Source: Gammaproteobacteria bacterium
GTDB lineage: Bacteria; Pseudomonadota; Gammaproteobacteria; Pseudomonadales; Pseudohongiellaceae
Assembly (NCBI GenBank): GCA_002694855.1
Contig: NZNL01000010.1
Span: forward strand, 11,215 to 22,445
Reading direction: 5' to 3'
DNA: 11,231 nucleotides
Position numbers and translations under genes: made by a program
Notes under the pieces: model-generated
What the model saw: the letters and a program-made list of their open reading frames with translations, nothing else
The model's database searches: none
Told to the model about the DNA's origin: nothing
Shown: one piece after another, positions 1-5,468 of the stretch
Position numbering within the stretch: position 1 is the stretch's first letter
How the letters are laid out: the number at the start of each line of letters is the position of its first letter

Positions 1-542
1 AGTTGACGCGTATCATAGCGGTCAGCAAGTGCATCCCAAGTGGCTGAGGAAATTAGCGCGTCGAGATGAAGTTCATCCGCTGCTTTCAATAAGGTAGCAT
101 CCCAGTCATTCCAACCCGGTGCTCCTGCTCCTAAAAGAATACGCTTTAGCTCCACGTCAGTTATGCCAACACTTCGTGCTAGCCCGGAATGGGCCGCCCA
201 CTCATAGGCACCGCCGTTCAACCAACCTATACGCATGATGAGTAATTCACGATCCCTAATAGGTAGCGTGGATTCTTGCAGGAGATAATCAGTGAAAACC
301 AACCAGGCATTGCAAAGTTTCGGAGCCTGAGCGCATGTGGACCAGACGCCGAGTACATGTCCATCGCGCTCACGCGGCGCAAGAATTTCTCTCTGCTCAT
401 CTGTCCAAGGCTTTTGCACTCGCGGAATTCTTGGTTTATCGAGAGGAGGGCCAGTCCGACTCTGAGCGAAAACATGAGCAGAAGTTGCAATCAAGAGGGT
501 TATTAGTAGAAATTGATATATGGTTTTTCTTGTTTTTTGCAT
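1..542 (-). CDS. Exported carboxymuconolactone decarboxylase (AhpD-like) family protein, 3' end outside window
   Basis: Reading the minus strand from the ATG at 542 gives 180 codons open to the window edge, so the C-terminus is missing. Residues 1-26 form a signal peptide: a basic start (MQKTRKT), a hydrophobic stretch (FLLITLLIA) and a signal peptidase I-like site HVFA|Q, so the protein is probably periplasmic. After a proline-rich segment, residues 96-135 match the carboxymuconolactone decarboxylase/AhpD helical core: RDRELLIMRIGWLNGGAYEW, then AAHSGLARSVGI. The later W..A..L...ADELH pattern at about 144-172 is also typical of one branch of the family. The CxxC redox pair of AhpD is not in the core; the only visible cysteines are C70 and C77, so peroxidase activity is doubtful. 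The substrate is unknown. A GGGGA box lies 7 bases before the ATG. It follows lptG by 51 bases on the same strand and may be cotranscribed with it. The family call is fairly sure; the role is not. Confidence 0.82.
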   Translation of the reverse strand, partial: MQKTRKTIYQFLLITLLIATSAHVFAQSRTGPPLDKPRIPRVQKPWTDEQREILAPRERDGHVLGVWSTCAQAPKLCNAWLVFTDYLLQESTLPIRDRELLIMRIGWLNGGAYEWAAHSGLARSVGITDVELKRILLGAGAPGWNDWDATLLKAADELHLDALISSATWDALADRYDTRQ

Positions 543-593
543 ATTTTTATCCCCAAAGTAAAGACGCACGAAGTGGACTTTATAACAATTTAT

Positions 594-1670
594 CTATACG
601 GATCGCCCCATCAGGTAACTGCCAAGTCCGAAACAAATTAGGATAGGGATTATCACCGCCACTAAAGGACTAAACCCGTATAACAGACTTGCTGGTTCCA
701 TCAGACTTTGAAAAATCGTAAAGACTAGGCCAATTCCCAACGCGATGAAGACTCTGAATCCCATGGTCGATTCTCTGAGGGGCCCGAACACTAAAGAAAT
801 GCCGAGAATCACTAAGGCCAAAGTTGAGATAGGTTGTAAGAGCTTTTTCCAAAAGGCCAAGTAATAGGTACCGCTATCTAAGCCCTCGGACTCAAAATAC
901 CGAGCAAATTGATATAACCCCGAAATCGATTGTTCATCAGGATCAACCAACAACACACTTAGTAATTCCGGGGACAAATCCACTTGCCAGTCTTCCCGAG
1001 AACGGATCTGTGTATCGACAAAGCCCGCAGTAAGGATACTCTCGCGTACATTATCAAGCTGCCAGTATCCATTGTCTCTTTGCTCTACGTAAGTTGCTAA
1101 CTCAGCAAAACTGCTGGATATAAGACGACGCCGGTCATCTATTTGGTAACGAGTCACACCATACAAGCGAGTACCGCCCGGAGCTATGGCATTTATGTAG
1201 ACAAATTCGTCACCCACACGGCGCCAGGTGCCCTGTTCTGAGTTGATTGAGCCCGAACGACTTTGCTGGATAGCTTTATTGCTCTGAGCCAATTGTTCGA
1301 GGGGCGGTGCCACATATTCACCAAGCACAAAGCTTAGAATCATAATCGCAAAGGTTGGCTTCAATACTGCAAGGACAATTCTCCAAACTTGCACTCCTGC
1401 AGACTGCATGACGACCAGTTCATTATTGGATGCTAAAACACCCAAGCCAATGAGTGCTCCTCCAAGGGCGGTAAAGGGAAGTAACTCGTAAATACTGGTA
1501 GGCACCTTAAGAAGTACGACACTAAAGGCATTAATCGCGGAATAATTCTGATCGGTGTCAGCAATCTGATCTAGTAGACTGAAAATGAAATCGAGAGTGG
1601 TAATCAATGTCAAAACGACAAGCATGGATAGCAGCACAGTCTTGCGAATATGTCGATCGAGTTGAATCAT
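594..1670 (-). CDS. lptG: LPS export ABC transporter permease LptG
   Basis: LptG is one of the two inner-membrane permeases of the LptB2FG ABC transporter, which pulls LPS out of the inner membrane and passes it to LptC/LptA. The product has 358 residues (E. coli about 360). It starts LDRHIRKT, like LDRYIGKT of E. coli. Membrane segments are visible at about 12-33, 62-82 and 100-118, then a periplasmic beta-jellyroll domain at about 125-265, then three more segments at about 278-296, 304-322 and 335-354. ASNNELVVMQSAGVQVWR (80-97) is the cytoplasmic coupling-helix region that contacts LptB. DPDEQSISGL (243-252) and FGPLRESTMGFRV (295-307) are further family signatures. The ATG overlaps the lptF stop as ATGA, which points to translational coupling. 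Lysines at E. coli positions 34, 40 and 41 are replaced here by S31, A37 and D38, while the nearby D37 is kept as D34. Confidence 0.96.
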   Translation of the reverse strand: MIQLDRHIRKTVLLSMLVVLTLITTLDFIFSLLDQIADTDQNYSAINAFSVVLLKVPTSIYELLPFTALGGALIGLGVLASNNELVVMQSAGVQVWRIVLAVLKPTFAIMILSFVLGEYVAPPLEQLAQSNKAIQQSRSGSINSEQGTWRRVGDEFVYINAIAPGGTRLYGVTRYQIDDRRRLISSSFAELATYVEQRDNGYWQLDNVRESILTAGFVDTQIRSREDWQVDLSPELLSVLLVDPDEQSISGLYQFARYFESEGLDSGTYYLAFWKKLLQPISTLALVILGISLVFGPLRESTMGFRVFIALGIGLVFTIFQSLMEPASLLYGFSPLVAVIIPILICFGLGSYLMGRSV

Positions 1671-2848
1671 GACATTGGTCTGGTTTTACCTGGCGATAAC
1701 CTAGACGTGATTTCTGGAAAGCAAAACATTGCAATCCCAATTACAATAAAAATGACGTGTACCCACCAAAGACCAACAGTAACACTTAGTTCTCCCTCGG
1801 CGACAAGATCCCTGGAAAATCGTAGCGAAAGGAAATACGCCGCGTAAACCAGGGCAGCTGGAATCAATTTACCGTAACGCCCATGACGCGGGTCTACTTT
1901 GCTCATGGGAACGGCGATAAGTGTAATAACGGGAATTAACAACACAATCGATAAACGCCACTGGACTTCAGCCTGATGCTCCGGAGAACTGGAGGCTAAT
2001 AATTCTGCAGTTGTCATTGTTTCTTCTACAAGTATCTCTTCGAATTCAGCAGGTGCGGGAAGTAGTAAAGAATGGACGTCGAATTGGGCAACGTTAAAAT
2101 TCCCAACCCCCGGCGTTCCGTCGTACTGCAAAACATTTTCGAGGCGCATGAAGCGCGCCCCGCTTTCCGGATCAATTTCCGGTCGCGCCGTTTCGGCTAG
2201 GACTATCCTTTGTGGCGCTTGTTCCACACCTCCGTTCTGCTTGGAAAGAGCAATGAATACATTTTGTAGCTGTCGTCCCAAAATCGGCACGTTACTAGTG
2301 CGTTCAGCGTAGGTCACGCGCTCACCTCCACTGAATGTCTGAAATTGCCCTGCAACAATTAGATCAATTTCGGTTAACTTCTCCTGATTTTGTTTAAGCT
2401 GTTCGGTATTGCGTACACCCCAAGGAGCCAGGGAAAGGCTTATAACTGCCGTTATGACTAGGACAATGAGTGAAGTTCCCAGTGTCAAGCACAGCAGGCG
2501 CAACTGGCTGGTACCGGAGCCCAGTAATACAACCATCTCATTCTCGGCATACATGCGACCGTATGCCAGCAAAACCCCAAGAAAGAACGCTAAAGGAAGT
2601 ATGACTAGCAGGAAATCGGGAAGTCGGTAGAACATCAATAGCATCAAAACATCCGAAGACAACTCCCCTGCCACTGCCTGCCCTAGGTACTGAAGAAAGC
2701 GACTGGTAATACCCACAATCAGAAGTATGACAGTGACAGCGGACATCACCTGTAGAATTTGCTTGCTGAGGTAACGAAAAATAATCAAATCAGTGAAATG
2801 TCCATTTTTAGTGCCAAGTAGCAGTTTACTCGAAGATTTAAAAGCCAC
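1667..2848 (-). CDS. lptF: LPS export ABC transporter permease LptF
   Basis: LptF pairs with LptG in the inner-membrane LptB2FG complex. The frame encodes 393 residues from a GTG at 2848. Membrane segments are visible at about 32-48, 78-96 and 117-140, followed by a periplasmic domain at about 145-295 and three C-terminal segments at about 298-315, 329-343 and 358-377. Family signatures are IIFRYLSKQIL near the N-terminus, YAENEMVVLLGSGTSQLRLL (100-119, the LptB-contacting region) and VPMSKVDPRHGRYGKL (313-328). The start is uncertain. Known LptF proteins begin right at the MII(F/I)RYL motif, which here is preceded by 20 polar residues with no family counterpart. The GTG at 2848 has no Shine-Dalgarno sequence, while a TTG at 2788 would give a 373-residue protein starting exactly at that motif, with a GGA 12 bases upstream. 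I give the longer frame but favour 2788. Four bases overlap lptG. Confidence 0.94.
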   Translation of the reverse strand: MAFKSSSKLLLGTKNGHFTDLIIFRYLSKQILQVMSAVTVILLIVGITSRFLQYLGQAVAGELSSDVLMLLMFYRLPDFLLVILPLAFFLGVLLAYGRMYAENEMVVLLGSGTSQLRLLCLTLGTSLIVLVITAVISLSLAPWGVRNTEQLKQNQEKLTEIDLIVAGQFQTFSGGERVTYAERTSNVPILGRQLQNVFIALSKQNGGVEQAPQRIVLAETARPEIDPESGARFMRLENVLQYDGTPGVGNFNVAQFDVHSLLLPAPAEFEEILVEETMTTAELLASSSPEHQAEVQWRLSIVLLIPVITLIAVPMSKVDPRHGRYGKLIPAALVYAAYFLSLRFSRDLVAEGELSVTVGLWWVHVIFIVIGIAMFCFPEITSRLSPGKTRPMS

Positions 2849-2863
2849 CTAATTAGAATATTT

Positions 2864-2876
2864 GCTCTGTCAGAGC
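2864..2876. repeat. Short inverted repeat upstream of lptF
   Basis: GCTCT and AGAGC flank the three central bases GTC (GCTCTGTCAGAGC on the plus strand). It lies 16 bases beyond the lptF GTG and 76 bases beyond the TTG at 2788. It could be a small operator or an mRNA hairpin in the lptF leader. A T-rich end is lacking, so a terminator is unlikely, and a 5-bp arm can arise by chance. Confidence 0.3.
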
Positions 2877-2975
2877 TTTAACATGGATTCCAGTAAGCAA
2901 ACAAACAATTCTGGCCGATTTGGAACATCAAAAACGAGGTAAAGAAAAGGTAAATTCGCAGGAAGATTCAGAGCA

Positions 2976-2996
2976 TAGCAAGTACTTGCTTAGCAA
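2976..2996. promoter_or_regulatory. Operator-like overlapping palindromes between thioesterase gene and lptF
   Basis: AGCAAGTACTTGCT at 2977-2990 is a perfect 14-base palindrome. Its right arm forms a second palindrome with the next bases, TTGCTTAGCAA at 2986-2996, so the half-site AGCAA/TTGCT occurs three times in alternating orientation. TAGCAA is also directly repeated at 2976-2981 and 2991-2996. A further CTTAGCAA lies at 3644-3651, in the gap on the other side of the thioesterase gene. The arrangement suggests a dimeric transcription factor site, but I do not recognise the motif and cannot name a regulator. Confidence 0.35.
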
Positions 2997-3101
2997 TCTG
3001 AGTAGGACAATCACTATATTATTCGCGACCGGAATTTACTGATGATTTTGCGTCACCCCCAGCGTCCATTCGCAGAAATAAATACAGGAGCTCTTAGGGG
3101 A

Positions 3102-3545
3102 TTAGGCGGCGTGCGCGTCGGGCTGATCAAGCAATACCTTAAAGGCTGCGGGTACCTGGGCGATTTTGTGGCGGTCAAAGTCAAAAAATACTACACCTAT
3201 TTTGGCGTTGCAGACAACGGCTTCAAGCGCGCTGTTCGTAACTTGTATTCCGATATCGAAACCATAGCGATTGAAGTTACCGACTCCAATATCAATTATG
3301 AGATGATCATTGGCGAATGACTCGGACCGATAATCCACAGCCATATCTGTAACCACCATACCAAGACCGTAAATATTGGATTCGGTGAAACCCAGACTCG
3401 CTAAAAGTTGCAGACGCGCCTCGTGTAAAATATTGACCATGGCCACACTATCAAGGTGCTTGGCGTAATTTAAATCGCTTATACCTACATCGCGCTCCAT
3501 GCTGTGCAGAAATTTATCAGGAACCGCGACTTTTATGCGTGGCAT
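3102..3545 (-). CDS. Hotdog-fold acyl-CoA thioesterase family protein (4HBT/YbgC/FadM-like)
   Basis: This 147-residue product is the usual size for a single-domain hotdog thioesterase, which hydrolyses acyl-CoA or a related thioester in the cytosol. The family pattern is visible: D24-LNYAKHLDS followed by the long hotdog helix with ILHEARLQLLASLGF (39-53), then the strands GLGMVVTDMAVDYRSESF and LIIDIGVGNF, and the closing strand NAKIGVVFFDFDRHKIAQVP. D24 sits where 4-hydroxybenzoyl-CoA thioesterases of this type carry the catalytic aspartate, and E42 lies in the central helix. No signal peptide is present. The ATG at 3545 has AGGG six bases upstream, a good ribosome site. It lies on the same strand as lptFG, 253 bases away, and diverges from pepA. 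A lipid-related role fits the fold and neighbours, but the substrate cannot be read from sequence. The fold is confident, the exact subfamily is not. Confidence 0.85.
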   Translation of the reverse strand: MPRIKVAVPDKFLHSMERDVGISDLNYAKHLDSVAMVNILHEARLQLLASLGFTESNIYGLGMVVTDMAVDYRSESFANDHLIIDIGVGNFNRYGFDIGIQVTNSALEAVVCNAKIGVVFFDFDRHKIAQVPAAFKVLLDQPDAHAA

Positions 3546-3774
3546 AATCTACCCTTGATTTAAACACTAAAGCTTACCGCCTAACTCAGACAACAGAAAA
3601 ATTGATAAGTTCAATACAGAAACAGCACTAAAATTTCGCGCTTCTTAGCAAGGGTTTTGGAAATTCCGACGCTTTATTGCTCAGTGTTGCTTAAAAACCC
3701 GAATAAATTTAGGATTATCGCTCTAAAACTTATAGGCCTCACTAAAGGCATTACTTAGGAGTCAATATCCACTT
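3546..3774. other. Divergent intergenic region, thioesterase gene / pepA
   Basis: These 229 bases separate two genes that point away from each other, so both promoters are expected here. For the minus strand, TTGTCT and TAGTGT (about 3564-3593) are weak boxes and not convincing. A small inverted repeat ATTGA-TAAGT-TCAAT lies at 3601-3615, and CTTAGCAA at 3644-3651 repeats the half-site seen near 2990. No coding frame of interest is present. Confidence 0.6.
3687..3715 (+). promoter_or_regulatory. Candidate sigma-70 promoter of pepA
   Basis: TTGCTT at 3687-3692 and TAGGAT at 3710-3715 are 17 bases apart, matching TTGACA at 3 of 6 and TATAAT at 4 of 6 positions. This would start transcription near 3722, about 50 bases before the pepA ATG. 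A second choice is TTTAGG/TTATAG (about 3708-3735, 16-base spacing). Both are mediocre matches. Confidence 0.3.
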
Positions 3775-5262
3775 ATGAAGTATTCAATTAAGGGAGGATC
3801 GCCCGAAAAAATCAGCGCTGATTGCATCATCGTCGTGATCTGGAACAAGGGCTCGCTCTCCGAAGAAGCCAAACTAATCGATTCGATAGGCAATAAATGC
3901 ATAAGTAAGATAACTCAATCTGGTGACCTAAGCGGTAGACTGGGCGAAACTCAACTGATCCATAACCCAACCGGCATAAAAGCTAAGCGAATACTGCTAG
4001 CTGGTGGTGGTGACAAAAATAGATTCACGGCCAAGAACGCTGTAAGGCTGTTGAAAAACAGCCTAAAAGCTGCAGGCAAACTTCAGGCGGCTAGTTTGCA
4101 CTTCGCTCTGGCAAGTGCGGTTATAAGTGACCGGGAGAACGCCTGGTTAGCATCACGACTGGCACAAGAAACGGAAGATAGCTCTTATCGCTACAATGCT
4201 ACCAAGAGCAAAAAGAGCAATCCACCCGCGACCAAGGCCGTTAGCTTGGCACCGGCAACTGGTACTAGGCGCAAGACCCAAGAAGCAGCATTGAAAGCTG
4301 GCCGAACCATAGGCAAGGCCATTAATTATGCAAAACAACTCGGCAATTTGCCGGGTAATATCTGTACCCCCACTTACCTAGCCAATGAAGCCAGCGTACT
4401 AGCGGAGCGACATCGTACTATTACCACGAAGGTATTAAGCGAAAAACAGATGGCTCGACTCGGAATGAATTCTCTACTTTCGGTGGCTGTAGGGTCTAAC
4501 GAGGAAGCCAAACTAATCGTAATGCAACACAAAGGAGCCAATACCAATAGCAAGCCCCATGTACTAGTCGGCAAAGGAATCACCTTTGACACCGGTGGTA
4601 TCAGCCTAAAACCCGGTGCCGCCATGGATGAGATGAAGTTCGACATGTGTGGTGCCGCCAGCGTAATTGCAACCATGCAATGCATAGCAGAACTGAAACT
4701 CCGGGTAAATGTGGTTGGCATTTTAGCGGCGGCAGAGAATATGCCTGGTAGCAAAGCGACTAAGCCTGGCGACATCGTCACAAGCATGTCAGGAAAGACT
4801 ATTGAGGTGCTCAACACAGATGCAGAAGGTAGGCTGGTGCTATGTGATGCCCTAACCTATGCGGAACGCTTCAAGCCACAAAGCCTAATAGATATCGCTA
4901 CTCTTACAGGTGCCGCTGTGGCCACCTTTGGGAAACATGTCAACGCCCTGCTCAGTAACAACGATAAGCTAGCAAAGGTTTTACTGGACTGTGGTGAGCA
5001 TAGTCTCGATCGTGCGTGGCAATTACCTCTATGGGAAGAATACCAAAGCTTGCTAAATAGTAACTTCGCCGATATAGCAAATATCGGAGGCCCGCGTGCC
5101 GGCACGATCACTGCCGCCTGTTTCCTATCCCGGTTTACCAAAAAGCAAAATTGGGCTCATTTGGATATCGCAGGAAGCGCTTGGAATTCGGGAACGCAAA
5201 AAGGGGCCACCGGTCGGCCAGTCGGTCTCCTCGTGGACTATTTGCGCCGACAAAAGCAATAG
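3775..5262 (+). CDS. pepA: Leucyl aminopeptidase PepA (M17 family, two-metal)
   Basis: PepA is a cytosolic hexameric metallo-aminopeptidase that removes N-terminal residues, often leucine, from peptides. In E. coli it also binds DNA, in Xer recombination and as a repressor. The product has 495 residues (E. coli 503). An N-terminal macro-like domain covers about 1-165 and the catalytic domain about 170-495. All active-site residues are found at a constant offset of three from E. coli: metal ligands K267, D272, D290, D349 and E351, with catalytic K279 and R353. They lie in GKGITFDTGGISLKPG, MKFDMCGAA and the NTDAEGRL signature (347-354). A lysine-rich loop (TKSKKSNPPATK, 143-154) joins the domains. 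The AGGAGT box ends 12 bases before the ATG, rather far, but no better start exists. In E. coli pepA faces lptF directly and is followed by holC; here a thioesterase gene intervenes and holC is absent. Whether DNA binding is kept is unknown. Confidence 0.97.
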   Translation: MKYSIKGGSPEKISADCIIVVIWNKGSLSEEAKLIDSIGNKCISKITQSGDLSGRLGETQLIHNPTGIKAKRILLAGGGDKNRFTAKNAVRLLKNSLKAAGKLQAASLHFALASAVISDRENAWLASRLAQETEDSSYRYNATKSKKSNPPATKAVSLAPATGTRRKTQEAALKAGRTIGKAINYAKQLGNLPGNICTPTYLANEASVLAERHRTITTKVLSEKQMARLGMNSLLSVAVGSNEEAKLIVMQHKGANTNSKPHVLVGKGITFDTGGISLKPGAAMDEMKFDMCGAASVIATMQCIAELKLRVNVVGILAAAENMPGSKATKPGDIVTSMSGKTIEVLNTDAEGRLVLCDALTYAERFKPQSLIDIATLTGAAVATFGKHVNALLSNNDKLAKVLLDCGEHSLDRAWQLPLWEEYQSLLNSNFADIANIGGPRAGTITAACFLSRFTKKQNWAHLDIAGSAWNSGTQKGATGRPVGLLVDYLRRQKQ

Positions 5263-5292
5263 CGCTTCGATGCCCAATGGGATAGTAAGTAC

Positions 5293-5331
5293 TGATAACG
5301 GTGGCCCTAAATAAGGACGAGGGCGTTATCA
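5293..5331. repeat. Inverted repeat after pepA
   Basis: TGATAACG (5293-5300) is exactly complementary to CGTTATCA (5324-5331). Inside, CCC at 5305-5307 can also pair with GGG at 5321-5323, leaving a 4-base bulge and a 13-base loop. It begins about 30 bases after the pepA stop. No T run follows on the plus strand, so it is not a standard intrinsic terminator. It could protect the 3' end of pepA mRNA, belong to the valS leader, or be a protein site. Confidence 0.4.
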
Positions 5332-5429
5332 AAGCTGCTGGTAACAGAAACATACTTTCGCGACTGTTAGCTCTAACCTATCAAAGGACGTGGAAGCCCT
5401 TTTAACCGGAAAAGCCAATTCGCTTCATG

Positions 5430-5455
5430 TATACTTGCGCCTTTTTGATGGGCGC
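5430..5455 (+). promoter_or_regulatory. Possible valS -10 box and leader hairpin
   Basis: TATACT at 5430-5435 is a good -10 match but has no clear -35 box at the right distance. If used, transcription would begin near 5442, which would rule out translation from the upstream ATG at 5427 and support the valS start at 5469. GCGCC (5437-5441) and GGCGC (5451-5455) can pair around a 9-base loop just before that start. Both elements are weak when taken alone. Confidence 0.25.
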
Positions 5456-5468
5456 GTGTTCTTTACGA

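Larger units (their letters stand above)
2849..3101. other. Non-coding gap between lptF and the thioesterase gene
   Basis: This 253-base stretch has no convincing gene: the minus-strand ATG frames I could read are about 16 codons long or shorter. It should hold the leader or promoter of lptF, plus any terminator of the thioesterase gene. I see no GC-rich hairpin followed by a T run on the minus strand. It contains two inverted-repeat elements, listed separately. A TTGTTT/TTAAAG pair with 17-base spacing on the minus strand (about 2878-2906) is only a poor sigma-70 match, so no promoter is called. Confidence 0.55.

Noticed and set aside
227..646. Several open frames on both strands overlapping the left end (227-490 minus, 276-506 plus, 335-646 plus)
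   Set aside because: They are shadows of the exported carboxymuconolactone-decarboxylase-family gene, whose frame alone has a signal peptide and a family match.
2878..2906. Possible minus-strand promoter (TTGTTT, 17 bases, TTAAAG) for lptF
   Set aside because: Both boxes match the consensus at about half of the positions only, which AT-rich DNA gives readily by chance.
3042..3320. A 92-codon plus-strand frame
   Set aside because: Most of it is antisense to the thioesterase gene, and the translated protein has no recognisable features.
4374..4817. A 147-codon minus-strand frame inside pepA
   Set aside because: It is antisense to the most conserved part of pepA (the metal-binding region), so its openness reflects the codon pattern of pepA.
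5301..5405. A 34-codon plus-strand frame from GTG to TAA between pepA and valS
   Set aside because: It has a non-ATG start, no ribosome site and no recognisable motif, and it does not resemble a HolC remnant. A frame this short is expected by chance.
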